A DNA stretch of 64,000 nt, taken from positions 62,001-126,000 of the forward strand of contig NZ_JAAOIX010000005.1 in the NCBI RefSeq assembly GCF_011440395.1, written 5' to 3'. The DNA is from Pseudomaricurvus alcaniphilus (lineage in GTDB: Bacteria > Pseudomonadota > Gammaproteobacteria > Pseudomonadales > Cellvibrionaceae). The translations under genes and the position numbers were made by a program. The notes under the pieces were generated by a model. That model saw only the letters and a list, made by a program, of their open reading frames with translations. It was not told the DNA's origin and made no database searches. Shown one piece after another: positions 1 through 10,998 of this stretch; the first letter of the stretch is position 1, and every line of letters starts with the position of its first letter.

Positions 1-346
1 AGCGTCCACCCACCCGGGCCAGGTCTGGTCCGGTGCGCTTGGAACCCCACAGGAAGGGGTGATCGTAGACCGACTCGCCCGCCACCGAGTAGTGACCATA
101 GCGCTCCACTTCAGAGCGCAGGGGGCGCACCATCTGGGTGTGGCAGACGTGACAACCTTCGCGAATATAGATGTCACGCCCCTCCAGCTGCACCGCATTC
201 CAGGGCTTCAGGCCCTCGATTGGCTGGGTAGTTTGCTTGAGAAAAAATTGCGGCACGATTTCGACCAGGCCACCAAAACTGATGGCGACCACCGCCAGGA
301 TCATCAGCAGGCCGATATTTTTTTCAACTATGTCATGGTTTTTCAC
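1..346 (-). CDS. ccoO: cbb3-type cytochrome c oxidase subunit II (partial)
   Basis: Membrane-anchored mono-heme c subunit that passes electrons to the CcoN catalytic subunit of the high-affinity cbb3 terminal oxidase. Only the first 115 residues lie in the window; the 3' end runs off the left edge. The start is a GTG (346-344) preceded by AAGGAG; the protein begins [10 protein letters not shown], as in known CcoO. A hydrophobic anchor spans about residues 11-28, and a CxxCH heme-attachment motif (GCHVCH) follows the EGRDIYI segment. It lies 11 bases downstream of ccoN on the same strand, so they form an operon. Identification is firm. Confidence 0.95.
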   Translation of the reverse strand, partial: MKNHDIVEKNIGLLMILAVVAISFGGLVEIVPQFFLKQTTQPIEGLKPWNAVQLEGRDIYIREGCHVCHTQMVRPLRSEVERYGHYSVAGESVYDHPFLWGSKRTGPDLARVGGR

Positions 347-357
347 TGCTGAGCTCC

Positions 358-1803
358 TTAAGCCGTTTGCGGCTGCGCATCGGTGACTTCATCTTCTTCT
401 TCGGTCACCAGGGTGCGGTACATATTAAAGGCCATCAGCAGCATGCCCACCAGGAAGAAGCCACCGCCCAGGACGCGGACAAAGTAGCCGGGGTAACTGG
501 CTTCCACCGCTTCGGCAAAACTGTAGGTCAGGGTGCCGTCGGCGTTGAATGCGCGCCACATCAGGCCCTGCATAATGCCGTTCACCCACATAGAGGCGAT
601 ATAGAGCACGGTACCAATGGTGGCCAGCCAGAAGTGGGTGTTGATCAAAGTCACACTCCACATTTCCCTTCTGCCGGTCAGTACTGGCAGCAGGTGATAG
701 ACCGCACCGATGGAAATCATGGCAACCCAGCCCAGCGCCCCGGAGTGCACGTGGCCAACGGTCCAGTCGGTGTTGTGGGACAGGGCGTTGACTGTCTTGA
801 TGGCCATCATCGGGCCCTCAAAGGTGGACATACCGTAAAACGACAGGGATACCACCAGGAAGCGCAGGGTCGGGTCGGTGCGCAATTTATGCCAGGCACC
901 GGACAGGGTCATGATGCCGTTGATCATGCCGCCCCAGGAGGGCGCCAGCAAAATCAGTGACATCACCATGCCCAGGCTCTGGGCCCAATCGGGCAGCGCC
1001 GAGTAGTGCAGGTGGTGGGAGCCGGCCCAGATATAAAGGCTGATCAGGGCCCAGAAGTGGACGATCGACAGCTGGTAGGAGTACACCGGGCGACCGGCCT
1101 GTTTGGGCACGAAGTAGTACATCATGCCGAGGAAGCCGGCGGTCAGGAAGAAGCCCACCGCGTTGTGACCGTACCACCACTGGATCATCGCATCCATGGC
1201 ACCGCTGTACATGGAGTAGGACTTGGTCAGGGTGACCGGCACCGCCATGCTGTTGACCACGTGCAACAGCGCCACAGTGATAATAAAAGCGCCGTAGAAC
1301 CAGTTGGCCACGTAGATGTGCGAGGTCTTGCGCTTGACGATGGTGCCAAAAAACACGATCGCGTAGGACACCCACACCAGGGTTATGAGGATATCGATCG
1401 GCCACTCCAGCTCCGCGTATTCCTTGGTGGAGGTGTAGCCCAGGGGCAGCGTGATGCACGCCAGCACAATCACCAGCTGCCAGCCCCAGAAGGTAAAGGG
1501 CACCAGAATGCCGCCGAACAAGGGCGCCTGGCAGGTGCGCTGCACCACATAGTAGGAGGTTGCAAACAGGGCGCAACCGCCGAAGGCAAAGATAACTGCG
1601 TTGGTGTGGAGCGGACGCAAGCGCCCGAAGTGGGAGTATGGCTGCAAGATATCGTTTAACTGCGGCCACATTAACTCGGCTGCAATAAATACGCCCAGTG
1701 ACATCCCGATCACGCCCCAAACGACGGTCATGATGGTGAACTGGCGTACTACCTTGTAGTCATATGCAGACTGTTCGACAGCCGTTGCCTGATTACTACT
1801 CAT
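358..1803 (-). CDS. ccoN: cbb3-type cytochrome c oxidase subunit I
   Basis: Catalytic heme b / heme b3-CuB subunit of the cbb3 oxidase, reducing O2 to water at low oxygen and pumping protons across the inner membrane. The 481-residue length is typical. About twelve membrane segments are visible. The heme/copper histidines sit in [22 protein letters not shown] and VGHVHSG. The start ATG at 1803 begins [10 protein letters not shown]. It is first in the operon, followed by ccoO. An ANR/FNR box about 120 bases upstream indicates induction by oxygen limitation. Confidence 0.97.
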   Translation of the reverse strand: MSSNQATAVEQSAYDYKVVRQFTIMTVVWGVIGMSLGVFIAAELMWPQLNDILQPYSHFGRLRPLHTNAVIFAFGGCALFATSYYVVQRTCQAPLFGGILVPFTFWGWQLVIVLACITLPLGYTSTKEYAELEWPIDILITLVWVSYAIVFFGTIVKRKTSHIYVANWFYGAFIITVALLHVVNSMAVPVTLTKSYSMYSGAMDAMIQWWYGHNAVGFFLTAGFLGMMYYFVPKQAGRPVYSYQLSIVHFWALISLYIWAGSHHLHYSALPDWAQSLGMVMSLILLAPSWGGMINGIMTLSGAWHKLRTDPTLRFLVVSLSFYGMSTFEGPMMAIKTVNALSHNTDWTVGHVHSGALGWVAMISIGAVYHLLPVLTGRREMWSVTLINTHFWLATIGTVLYIASMWVNGIMQGLMWRAFNADGTLTYSFAEAVEASYPGYFVRVLGGGFFLVGMLLMAFNMYRTLVTEEEDEVTDAQPQTA

Positions 1804-1922
1804 AGTGACGTTCCTGATTGATTTTAAAACTGAATAAATCGGTTTCGCGCAGCGACAACGTCAGGCGCCCTTCGCTGCAGACAGAAAGTCCGGCATTGTG
1901 CCGCACTTGTACTGCCAATATT

Positions 1923-1936
1923 TTGATGCGCGTCAA
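1923..1936 (-). promoter_or_regulatory. ANR/FNR-type box of the ccoNO promoter
   Basis: On the minus strand the sequence is TTGACGCGCATCAA, one base off the FNR/ANR consensus TTGATnnnnATCAA. If the start of transcription is placed 41.5 bases from the box centre (about 1888), the hexamer CACAAT at 1900-1895 falls at the -10 position, the layout of a class II FNR promoter. ccoN starts 85 bases further on. Site seen in sequence; regulator inferred. Confidence 0.75.
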
Positions 1937-2045
1937 GTGTACCCCAAGGCGGCCCGGATTAAACCGTCCTAAAGTACATCATTTGCTCACCGCTTGCGCT
2001 GTTACAGCAGCCAAACCGGGCGGGACAACATCCCGCCGGTGCCGG

Positions 2046-3269
<1,224 letters not shown>

Positions 3270-3507
3270 AATCTCTCCAGGGCAATCGGCAAATGCACAT
3301 CAACAGCTGCACCGGCAAGCCAATCCAGCTCGCCGCACAGATTAATTTCGGGCGCGAATTGTAGCCGTTATTGACGCCAAATCCCAGTACCCGGAAAAAT
3401 TAAGGGGGAATTCAGGCAGAGATTATCAGCAGAACAAACAGAGGAAAAGCTGGAGGAGCAAGCGGCTTGCCCGACGGGCGCTGCCCGGAGCAGCCGTCAC
3501 CCCGTGC

Positions 3508-4437
3508 TCAGCCGGCGCCACCCGGCTCAGTGCGCGCCAGTGTCGGCACAACCGGGCCCGCGGTCTTTTCCAGGCGAATGGTGACCCGGCGATTCTTGCC
3601 GCGGCCACTGGCGTCGCGATTGCTGGCCACCGGGTAGCGTTCACCGTGCCAGCGGGTGGTAATGCGCTCGGCGGAGATGCCGCGCTTGACCAACAATTCC
3701 GTGACCATTTCCGCACGCTGGCGGGACAGCTCGAGATTGTCCTCGCGACTGCCGTCACTGTCGGTGTGACCATCGATAAAAAACGACTCGACACTGCGGT
3801 CCGCCTGCACATAGAGGGCGATGCGGTCGAGCTTGACCTCCTCCGCCGCCGCCAGGCTGGCACTGCCGGCGCGGAAGTAGATGGCGGTGCGTCGAATCTG
3901 CTCGAAATTTACTGGCAGCAAGGCCGCCAGGCAGTTCAGGTACTGACCGTAGGCCGCCTGGAAATTTACCGTACTCAACACCACCCGGGAAGACGCCTCC
4001 GCCGGGTACCAGGGCGCCCGGGTAAATTCCACTTCGCGCCCGTCGAACAGCACCTCCAACAGCTGCGCCGCGTACTTGTCGTCCAGCACGATGGGCGCCT
4101 TGCCGCGCGCCACCGGCACATAACCCAGGTCTTGCGCCGCAACCCCGGGTTTCCACAGCGGGGGCTTTGCCACCAACGCCGCCTTGCCCGACTCCAGTCG
4201 CGGCGTGCTGGACTGCAGGCGGAAGCGCGCCGCCTCCCCCGCGCCCCGCTCAAATACCGCCTGGCCGTAAAAGGGAATGTTGTGACTGAGCTTGCACTCG
4301 AAGATGGAAGCGTTCACTTCCCAGCTGGACTCGTCCATAGCGGCCTGGTAGCGGGACCCCAGCACCATACCCGACCACAGCGCCAGCAGCACCCCGACCA
4401 GCCCAACTGCCTCTCTCGATCGCCACTTCAATACCAT
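3508..4437 (-). CDS. motY: sodium-type flagellar motor protein MotY
   Basis: Periplasmic T-ring protein that helps install the stator around the polar flagellar motor. Starting at the ATG at 4437 gives 309 residues: a signal-type hydrophobic segment (about residues 9-27), a MotY N-terminal domain with the CKLSHNIPFYGQAVFERGAG pattern, and a C-terminal OmpA-like peptidoglycan-binding domain (FFIDGHTDSDG, LSRQRAEMV, GRGKNRRV). A longer reading frame upstream to 4653 would overlap pyrC and lacks protein-like sequence, so I reject it. Divergent from pyrC. MotY usually works with MotX, which is not in the window. Confidence 0.88.
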   Translation of the reverse strand: MVLKWRSREAVGLVGVLLALWSGMVLGSRYQAAMDESSWEVNASIFECKLSHNIPFYGQAVFERGAGEAARFRLQSSTPRLESGKAALVAKPPLWKPGVAAQDLGYVPVARGKAPIVLDDKYAAQLLEVLFDGREVEFTRAPWYPAEASSRVVLSTVNFQAAYGQYLNCLAALLPVNFEQIRRTAIYFRAGSASLAAAEEVKLDRIALYVQADRSVESFFIDGHTDSDGSREDNLELSRQRAEMVTELLVKRGISAERITTRWHGERYPVASNRDASGRGKNRRVTIRLEKTAGPVVPTLARTEPGGAG

Positions 4438-4609
4438 GCCAAGCCTACCCCATCGCCAATTTTTTGCCGGACTCACCCGCAATAACCCCGGATTCACCGC
4501 CAATAGCAAGAGTATCGGCCGACTGGCCCTGTGCTTTAACGCCGTTTTTCGGTAGCATTCCCCCCTTGCACTTCCGCTTTGATTTTCGCCCATACGGTTA
4601 CCGCTTTCC

Positions 4610-5653
4610 ATGACTGACTCCATCACCCTGATCCGCCCGGACGACTGGCACATTCACCTGCGTGACGGCGCTGCCCTGGCCAATACCGTCGCCGACGCCG
4701 CCCGCAGCTTCGGTCGCGTTATCGTAATGCCGAACCTGGTGCCGCCGGTCAGCAACGCCGAGCAGGCCGTCGCCTACCGCCAGCGCATCGAGCAGCACAT
4801 TCCCGCCGGCAGCTCGTTCACCCCGCTGATGGTGCTCTACCTCACCGACAATACCAGCGCCGAACAGATCCGCGCCGCCAGAGCGGCAGGTGTGGTTGCC
4901 TGCAAGCTCTACCCGGCCGGCGCCACCACCAACTCGGACTCCGGCGTTACCGACCTGAAAAACATCTACCCGGCCCTGCAAGCCATGCAGGAGGAGGGCA
5001 TGCTGTTCCTGATCCACGGCGAGGTGACCGATGCCGACATCGATATATTCGACCGGGAACAAGTCTTTATCGAGCGTCACCTGGTGCCGCTGGCGGCGGA
5101 TTTTCCGCAGCTGAAGATGGTGCTGGAGCATATAACCACCGCCGACGCCGTCGACTTTGTCAGCGCTGCCGGCCCCAATATCGCGGCCACCATCACCGCT
5201 CATCACCTGCTGTTTAACCGCAACCATATGCTGGTTGGCGGCATTCGCCCGCACTACTACTGCCTGCCGATTCTCAAGCGCAGCCGCCACCAGCAGCGCC
5301 TGATCGAAGCCGCCACCAGCGGCAATCCGCGCTTTTTCCTCGGCACCGACTCGGCCCCCCACACCCGTTCTCGCAAGGAGGCGGCCTGCGGCTGTGCCGG
5401 CGCCTACACCGCCTACCACGCCCTGGAGCTGTACACCCAGGCCTTTGACCAGGCCGGCGCCCTGCCACAACTGGAAAACTTTGCCAGCGTATTCGGCGCC
5501 GACTTCTATGGCCTGCCGCGCAATACCGACACCGTCACCCTGGAAAAGATCGACTGGCAGCTGCCGTCCCAGCTGCCGCTGGGCGACGACTATGTCTGCC
5601 CGCTGCTGGCCGGTGAAACCCTGCCCTGGAAACTGCTTGGAGCGGACTCTTGA
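4610..5653 (+). CDS. pyrC: dihydroorotase
   Basis: Zinc amidohydrolase that cyclises carbamoyl aspartate to dihydroorotate, the third step of pyrimidine synthesis. The 347-residue length fits class II PyrC. Metal ligands are H14 and H16 in [10 protein letters not shown]; the carboxylated lysine lies in [14 protein letters not shown] near residue 102; the late GTDSAPH motif carries the catalytic aspartate. The last bases overlap the rnt start (TTGA), so the two are translationally coupled. Confidence 0.97.
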   Translation: MTDSITLIRPDDWHIHLRDGAALANTVADAARSFGRVIVMPNLVPPVSNAEQAVAYRQRIEQHIPAGSSFTPLMVLYLTDNTSAEQIRAARAAGVVACKLYPAGATTNSDSGVTDLKNIYPALQAMQEEGMLFLIHGEVTDADIDIFDREQVFIERHLVPLAADFPQLKMVLEHITTADAVDFVSAAGPNIAATITAHHLLFNRNHMLVGGIRPHYYCLPILKRSRHQQRLIEAATSGNPRFFLGTDSAPHTRSRKEAACGCAGAYTAYHALELYTQAFDQAGALPQLENFASVFGADFYGLPRNTDTVTLEKIDWQLPSQLPLGDDYVCPLLAGETLPWKLLGADS

Positions 5654-6315
5654 GCTCATTGGAAACAGTGGTCGAGCCCGGCTCCGACCAGTCCAAATCC
5701 CCGCTGGCAAAGCGCTTTCGCGGTTTTTTGCCAGTGATCGTGGATGTGGAAACCGGCGGCTTTAACGCCCACACCGATGCCCTGCTGGAGGTTGCCGCGG
5801 TCACCCTGCGCATGGATGAACAGGGCTTGCTGCACCGCCACCAGACCTTCGACTACCACATCGAGCCGTTTGAAGGGGCCAATATCGAACAGTCGGCACT
5901 GGATTTTACCGGCATCGACCTGGAGCATCCGGACCGACCGGCGGAGCCGGAGATGATGGCACTGCCGGAGCTGTTTCGCTCGGTGCGCAAAGCGGTAAAG
6001 GAGCACGGCTGCACCCGCGCCGTGATGGTCGCCCACAACGCCCACTTCGACCTCGGCTTTATCAACGCCGCCGCCAATCGCTGCGACATCAAACGCAACC
6101 CCTTTCACCCCTTCAGTTGCTTTGATACCGCCACCCTCAGCGGGCTGGCCTTTGGCCATACCGTGCTGGCCAAGACCTGCCAACTGGCGGGGCTTGAATT
6201 TTCCAACAGCAAGGCTCACTCCGCCGCCTACGATGCGGAAAAGACCGCCGACCTGTTCTGCATTATCGTCAATCGCTGGCAGGCGCTGGGTGGCTGGCCC
6301 CCCGCGGCGGACTGA
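5650..6315 (+). CDS. rnt: ribonuclease T
   Basis: DEDD-type 3'-5' exoribonuclease that trims the 3' ends of tRNA and other stable RNAs. The 221 residues contain exonuclease motif I ([11 protein letters not shown]), motif II ([11 protein letters not shown]) and motif III ([14 protein letters not shown]). The start is a TTG overlapping the pyrC stop codon as TTGA; a later in-frame GTG is possible. In Pseudomonas the next gene is a peroxiredoxin (tsaA). Here a long palindromic repeat follows instead. Confidence 0.95.
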   Translation: MSSLETVVEPGSDQSKSPLAKRFRGFLPVIVDVETGGFNAHTDALLEVAAVTLRMDEQGLLHRHQTFDYHIEPFEGANIEQSALDFTGIDLEHPDRPAEPEMMALPELFRSVRKAVKEHGCTRAVMVAHNAHFDLGFINAAANRCDIKRNPFHPFSCFDTATLSGLAFGHTVLAKTCQLAGLEFSNSKAHSAAYDAEKTADLFCIIVNRWQALGGWPPAAD

Positions 6316-6354
6316 ACCGGTCCGCCCGGCCCAACCGGCTCAACTACTTCTATT

Positions 6355-6532
6355 TACTCAAGTTTCGGAGTTCATTCCACCGCGCCGGGCGGGGCAGTCC
6401 CTTCCAGGACACGCTGCAAGTACGTCCCTGTAAGCTCGGCGTCGGCATCCATGCCTCCGACGGTCCCGGAAGGGACTGCCCCGCCCGGCTTTAGTGCTAG
6501 CGAATTGGCTTACGAACTCCGAAACTTGAGTA
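6355..6532. repeat. nested palindromic repeat element
   Basis: Two concentric perfect inverted repeats. The outer arms are 19 bases (6355-6373 and 6514-6532, TACTCAAGTTTCGGAGTTC). The inner arms are 22 bases (6384-6405 and 6468-6489, GC-rich, containing GGGCGGGGCAGTCCC). The 62-base core holds a further small hairpin around 6441-6461. No coding capacity. It sits where Pseudomonas carries tsaA. It may be a non-autonomous mobile repeat or a very strong structured terminator for rnt. Confidence 0.8.
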
Positions 6533-6677
6533 TTTAGTACTTCTGGTACTTCTGTAGTCCTTTCAGCCGGCCGGTCTTGTCGCCGGCCGCGCACCATGTA
6601 AACCGTTCACAGGTGAAATATATAGCCACTGGCAATCGCATCCGAGCCCACCAATGAGAATAGATCTCATAAGTTAT

Positions 6678-6692
6678 TGACAATAATTATCG
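6678..6692. promoter_or_regulatory. candidate Fur box upstream of bfd
   Basis: TGACAATAATTATCG matches the 7-1-7 Fur consensus TGATAATnATTATCA at 12 of 14 positions. It overlaps a TTGACA hexamer at 6677-6682, so bound Fur would block a -35 element. It is 154 bases before the bfd start. bfd induction by iron starvation is known in Pseudomonas, which fits. Confidence 0.65.
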
Positions 6693-6845
6693 TTTAGATT
6701 AACTTTAGCAAACTTGATTTGATTGAGTATTCAGGGGTTGTTGATACAGATCAGTACGCCTGCCACAGCGGGCATGCACACTTGACGCACGATATTCGCT
6801 TGACCCCATTACATGCCACTTAACCAGATAGCGCCGGTAGCCACT

Positions 6846-7055
6846 ATGTACGTATGCCTTTGCAAGGGAATCACAGACAACCAGATCAAGGACGCCGTCT
6901 ACGGTGGTGCCAGTAACCTGCGCGCTGTACGCAAGCAACTTGGGGTAACGACCCAATGCGGTAAATGCGGCATCTACACCCAGCAACTTATCGCCGAAAC
7001 CCTCAATGCAGCCACCGTCGGCGGCCAGGAGAGCCAGTTCTACGCCGCCGGCTGA
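6846..7055 (+). CDS. bfd: bacterioferritin-associated ferredoxin
   Basis: Small [2Fe-2S] protein that docks on bacterioferritin and passes electrons to the core heme so that stored iron is released. The 69-residue protein starting MYVCLCKGIT has cluster cysteines C4, C6, C38 and C41, the same spacing as P. aeruginosa Bfd. An upstream in-frame ATG at 6813 would add 11 residues and push the CxC motif inward, so I start at 6846. A Fur box lies upstream and bfr lies 359 bases downstream. Confidence 0.93.
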   Translation: MYVCLCKGITDNQIKDAVYGGASNLRAVRKQLGVTTQCGKCGIYTQQLIAETLNAATVGGQESQFYAAG

Positions 7056-7414
7056 GACGCCACGGGTATCTACCGTCAGGCATCTCGCAGCAGTCTCACT
7101 AAAATGCACCCGCCCCCGGGCCCGCTTCGGTGCAGCTCTCTCCCGCACTGTTTCCGTTCGACCTGAACCTCAGCCACTGTGCTCGAGCACCGCGCCCAGC
7201 CAATGGGGCCGGCCCATGTGGTCGACTAATGGGGGAATCAGGCTGCTGCGCTTGACAGCCTCAACACCCGGTTTCACACTAGCGGCCATACCGGCACGAC
7301 CCATTATCCGGCACCGCCAATTAATCGGCACCATCAACTAACAGCAAAAACCGTGACCAGGTACAGCGCGAGCCCCTGCGTCGACCACACCCACCCCCAG
7401 CGAGGAGAACACCC
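7056..7414. other. bfd-bfr intergenic region
   Basis: 359 bases with no convincing gene on either strand; long open frames here are antisense shadows. The only clear element is GAGGAG at the right end, the ribosome binding site of bfr. A separate bfr promoter is expected, but I could not pick out a clear one. Confidence 0.5.
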
Positions 7415-7885
7415 ATGAAAGGTGATCCCAAAGTCATTGAACACCTGAATAAAGCCCTGGGCAACGAACTGATCGCCATCAACCAATACTTTTTACACTC
7501 GCGCATGTACAAGGATTGGGGCCTGAAGGAACTGGCCGAGCACGAGTACGAAGAATCCATCGATGAAATGAAACACGCGGACAAGCTGATCGAGCGGATC
7601 CTGTTCCTGGAGGGGCTGCCCAACCTGCAAGACCTGGGCAAACTGCTGGTCGGGGAGAACACCCTGGAGATGCTCGAGTGCGACCTGAAGCTGGAAATGC
7701 AAGCCATTCCCGACCTCAAGGATGCCATTGAGTATTGCGAGTCGGTGCGCGATTACGTCAGCCGCGACCTGTTTGCCGACATCCTCGACTCCGAGGAAGA
7801 GCACGTGGATTGGCTGGAAACCCAGCTCAGCCTGATCGACAAGGTGGGCCTGCAAAACTACCTGCAATCGCAAATGGAATCCTGA
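7415..7885 (+). CDS. bfr: bacterioferritin
   Basis: Heme-containing ferritin that oxidises Fe(II) and stores it as a mineral core in a 24-subunit shell. The 156 residues carry all ferroxidase ligands (E18, E51, H54, E94, E127, H130) and the heme-ligating M52, so this is the catalytic, heme-binding type. GAGGAG precedes the ATG. Its electron donor Bfd is encoded just upstream. Confidence 0.97.
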   Translation: MKGDPKVIEHLNKALGNELIAINQYFLHSRMYKDWGLKELAEHEYEESIDEMKHADKLIERILFLEGLPNLQDLGKLLVGENTLEMLECDLKLEMQAIPDLKDAIEYCESVRDYVSRDLFADILDSEEEHVDWLETQLSLIDKVGLQNYLQSQMES

Positions 7886-8251
7886 TCACTCGAGCCCTGG
7901 CTGTGGCGCCCCCGGCTGTGGGCGCCCGCTCTCGCCGGGCGCAGCTCACCTTGGCCAGACACTCCTCTCTACTGCCCACCACACCTAACCTCTACAATCC
8001 GCCAAAGCACGGCCAACCGCCAAAGCACCGCCCACAAGCCGACCTCTGGCACTGCCGTGCCCCTGAAAGTGGATTTCGCCACCTCTCGCCCGGGCCGCAC
8101 TTCGACCCTTCCCCCAACCCTGTTGCCACCGCCGCTCGATTTAGCTGCCGGGAATGTTTCGCTGTGGTGAAATCTGCAGTTATAATCCGCCCCCGGCGCG
8201 AGCGCTTTGCGGTCGCCAATCCACTACCCCCTTGCCCCGAGGAGTTTGCCC
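7886..8251. other. bfr-aminotransferase intergenic region
   Basis: 366 bases without a convincing gene. A TATAAT hexamer at 8181-8186 is a likely -10 element for the aminotransferase; no good -35 partner is seen. GAGGAG at 8239-8244 is its ribosome binding site. Confidence 0.45.
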
Positions 8252-9523
8252 GTGCAACTGGACCAAGCCACCCCTGTACAACTTCGTGAATGGGAAGCCG
8301 CCCTGGCATCTGAATACCAATCACTGCAGCAACAATCCCTGAACCTGGACCTGACCCGCGGCAAACCGTCAACCCAGCAGCTGACTCTGTCCGACGCTTT
8401 GGACGGCATTCTCGCGGGCAATTACAAGGCGGCCGACGGCACCGATGTGCGCAATTACGGCGGTTTGAACGGCATTCTCGAAGCCCGGCAACTGGGCGCC
8501 AATATTATGCAAGTCGAGGTCGACACGGTGCTGGCGGCGGGCAATAGCAGCCTGACCCTGATGTTCCAGGCGGCGCAGTTTGCCCTTCACTTCGGCCTGC
8601 AGGGCGCCGCCTCGGCCTGGAAAAACAAGGGCGAAGTGACCTTCCTCTGCCCGGTTCCCGGCTACGATCGCCACTACACCGTGTGCGAGCAGCTGGGCAT
8701 CAAGATGGTCACCGTACCCATGTTGGCGAGCGGTCCCGACATGGACAAGGTGGAGGCCATGATCAAGGCGGATGCCAATATCGTCGGCCTCTGGTGTGTA
8801 CCCAAGTACTCCAATCCCACCGGCGTGGTCTACAGCGATGAAACCGTGGAGCGCATCGCCCAGCTGGGCAAAATTGCCTGCCCCGAGTTCCGCGTGTTCT
8901 GGGACAACGCCTACGCGGTGCACGACCTGGTCGACAACCCGCCGCAACTGCTCGACATTGCCGCGGCCTGTCGCAAGCACGGCACCGAAGACAGTGTCCT
9001 GCAGTTTGCCTCCACCTCGAAAATCACCCACCCCGGGGCCGGGGTCGCTTTCCTGGCCGCCTCAGCCGCCAACCTGAAAGGCTTCACCGCCGCCCTCGGC
9101 ACCACCACTATCGGCCCGGACAAGGTCAACCAGTTGCGCCACGCACACTTGCTGCCCGATAGCGCCGCCATCCGGCAGCAAATGGACAAGCACGCCGCCA
9201 TTATCAAGCCGCGCTTCGCCTGTGTCTTGCAACACCTGGACAAGGCATTTGGAGACAGCGACCTGGGCAATTGGGAAAAGCCCCTCGGCGGTTACTTTAT
9301 CTCCTTCGATACCCAGCCCGGTTGCGCCAAAGCAGTGGTCAAGCTGGCGGCGGAAGCCGGCGTCAAACTGACCCCCGCCGGCGCCACCTTCCCCTACGGC
9401 CAGGACCCCGAGGACTGCAATATCCGCATTGCCCCGACGGTGCCCAGCGTCGCCGAACTGGAGCAGGCCATGCAGGTCTTTGTCACCTGCGTCAAGCTGG
9501 CCTCGGTGCGAGCGCGCCTGTAA
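8252..9523 (+). CDS. PLP-dependent aspartate aminotransferase (MocR-like subgroup)
   Basis: Fold-type I aminotransferase resembling the aspartate aminotransferase subgroup with the LDLTRGKPS N-terminal signature (Aminotran_MocR-type family). It probably interconverts aspartate and 2-oxoglutarate with oxaloacetate and glutamate. Seen: CVPKYSNPTG, FWDNAYAVHDL, and the likely PLP lysine in STSKITH. GTG at 8252 is chosen because GAGGAG lies 7 bases upstream; that gives 423 residues. No biosynthetic operon surrounds it, so the physiological amino donor is uncertain. Confidence 0.85.
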   Translation: MQLDQATPVQLREWEAALASEYQSLQQQSLNLDLTRGKPSTQQLTLSDALDGILAGNYKAADGTDVRNYGGLNGILEARQLGANIMQVEVDTVLAAGNSSLTLMFQAAQFALHFGLQGAASAWKNKGEVTFLCPVPGYDRHYTVCEQLGIKMVTVPMLASGPDMDKVEAMIKADANIVGLWCVPKYSNPTGVVYSDETVERIAQLGKIACPEFRVFWDNAYAVHDLVDNPPQLLDIAAACRKHGTEDSVLQFASTSKITHPGAGVAFLAASAANLKGFTAALGTTTIGPDKVNQLRHAHLLPDSAAIRQQMDKHAAIIKPRFACVLQHLDKAFGDSDLGNWEKPLGGYFISFDTQPGCAKAVVKLAAEAGVKLTPAGATFPYGQDPEDCNIRIAPTVPSVAELEQAMQVFVTCVKLASVRARL

Positions 9524-9575
9524 TTCCTGTAACTGTAATAATTCCTGTAGTTGTAATAATTCCTGTAGCTGTAAA
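9522..9575 (+). repeat. 18-bp tandem repeat x3 at a stop codon
   Basis: Three units of AATTCCTGTAACTGTAAT with one or two changes (9522-9539, 9540-9557, 9558-9575), starting inside the stop codon of the aminotransferase. No function visible. Confidence 0.85.
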
Positions 9576-9666
9576 TTGTCGCTTTGATTACCGGGGCAAG
9601 CCGCTTCGGTAATCGGGGCAGGCAACCCCGTCAGGCGCCGGTCACTGGCGTCGCGGCAGTGCTGGC

Positions 9667-10227
9667 TCAGCCCAGCTTATCCAGGTGCTCCACGATCACC
9701 CGCTGAATACCCTGCCGCTCCAGTGGCGACAAGTGCTGGAGCCGATGCAGGTGCAGACAGTGCAAGTGCAGACAGGGTGTCTCCGCCCGCAGCTCGCGCA
9801 GATCGCCCTTCATTATTATCGGCAGCAGCGGCTTGTCCAGCGGCCGCCGCTTATTGATAACCCGCAACCCGGTGTGCAGCGGTACAGCGCGAAAACGCGA
9901 CTTGTTATCCCGGGCAGGTATCAGCAGGTACAGGCCCTCCCGGCCGACAACATCGCCGTGAATAATATTCAGGCCCGTGGCCGTCACCGCCGCGGCTGGG
10001 ATATTGTTGAAGATATCGTGATGGGCGAAGGGATTGGGCAAAATCACCAGCTGACGGCGCTCGTGCTTGGGGAAAAAGATATTGTAGTTGGTGTAGAGTT
10101 GCTCAACGGAGTCCGAATAGACACAGATTTTGTTTTCAAACCCCATGACAAAATCCACCGCTCGCTGGCGCTGCTTAATTGAATCAAGCCCCCAAACCAG
10201 GTCCCGGTTGTCCGTCGTCAAATCCAC
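9667..10227 (-). CDS. hypothetical protein
   Basis: 186-residue soluble protein that I do not recognise. It starts with GTG at 10227, with AGGAG six bases before it. No signal peptide or membrane segment. Hydrophobic strand-like stretches (ENKICVYSD, RQLVILPNP, LYLLIPARD, LLPIIMKGD) suggest an alpha/beta fold. Near the C-terminus a short internal duplication reads HLHCLHLH, from a 12-base DNA repeat near 9750-9780. Monocistronic, same strand as the methyltransferase 100 bases upstream. Confidence 0.65.
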   Translation of the reverse strand: MDLTTDNRDLVWGLDSIKQRQRAVDFVMGFENKICVYSDSVEQLYTNYNIFFPKHERRQLVILPNPFAHHDIFNNIPAAAVTATGLNIIHGDVVGREGLYLLIPARDNKSRFRAVPLHTGLRVINKRRPLDKPLLPIIMKGDLRELRAETPCLHLHCLHLHRLQHLSPLERQGIQRVIVEHLDKLG

Positions 10228-10327
10228 GCAAATCTCCTGATCAACGCATTGCCAAATAAAAGTGCGCTAGTGTAGTCGCTGGCACCCGGCGACGGAAGTC
10301 GCCCGGTATGGGAATGTTAACTGCCGC

Positions 10328-10984
10328 TCAACCGGCCAGCGCCTGGTAGAGCCGCACGTCGCGATACTCGGGCGACTCGTCGAGGTCTGGCAGGGTACAC
10401 CCCTGTTGCCGGGCAACTTGCCGATAGGGAGGAAAATCAAAATTCTTGACCCGGGAATCCGCCACCACCACCGCGCTGGCGCGCTCGATAAAGCGCCCGA
10501 GCCAGGGCAGGTTGTCCCGATCATAGAGCACGTCGGCAACAAAGATCACATCCACCGCCCCCTCAATCGCATCAAAATCGTCACTGGTGTCGATTGCCAC
10601 CCGGTTGAGGCGTCCATTTTCCTCGATCGCCAACCGCGCCATGGGATCGATGTCACACGCCACTACTTCGGCAGCGCCGGCCCTGGCGGCGGCGATCGCC
10701 ACCACACCGGAGCCGCTGCCGAAATCAACCACCCGTTTGCCGCGCACCAGCTGCGGATTGCGCATGACATACTCAGACAGAACCAGGCCGGAGGCCCAGC
10801 AAAAAGCCCAGTAGAAGGGTTGCTCCATAAGCTTCAGGGCGGCCTCTTGCGGCAACCTGTCCTGGGGGTAATCCGCATTCATCAGGTAGAGCTGGATGCC
10901 GGTGCCATTGGCCAGCTCAAAGGCTTCTATTCTCGCACTCGGCAGCACCTCGAGTACGGCGCTGGTTAACTTGTCGCTAATCAC
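10328..10984 (-). CDS. class I SAM-dependent methyltransferase (PrmA / lysine methyltransferase-like)
   Basis: 218-residue Rossmann methyltransferase. Motif I is VVDFGSGSGVVAIAAARAG; the acidic motif II follows at VVACDID; motif IV is DVIFVADVLYD. This resembles the protein-lysine/PrmA-like Methyltransf_16 group, so the substrate is probably a protein, but it cannot be named. The start is GTG at 10984. A 48-codon open frame ends 15 bases upstream. Confidence 0.8.
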   Translation of the reverse strand: MISDKLTSAVLEVLPSARIEAFELANGTGIQLYLMNADYPQDRLPQEAALKLMEQPFYWAFCWASGLVLSEYVMRNPQLVRGKRVVDFGSGSGVVAIAAARAGAAEVVACDIDPMARLAIEENGRLNRVAIDTSDDFDAIEGAVDVIFVADVLYDRDNLPWLGRFIERASAVVVADSRVKNFDFPPYRQVARQQGCTLPDLDESPEYRDVRLYQALAG

Positions 10985-10998
10985 TCATTGCCTTCCAG

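Noticed and set aside
887-1720. Long open frames antisense or shifted to ccoN
   Set aside because: High GC content yields long shadow frames; they have no protein family and ccoN is certain.
4437-4653. Upstream extension of the MotY frame by 72 codons
   Set aside because: It overlaps the divergent pyrC start and reads as non-coding; the ATG at 4437 gives a normal signal sequence.
6705-7148. 147-residue frame on the minus strand over bfd
   Set aside because: Antisense shadow of a well-identified bfd with conserved cysteines.
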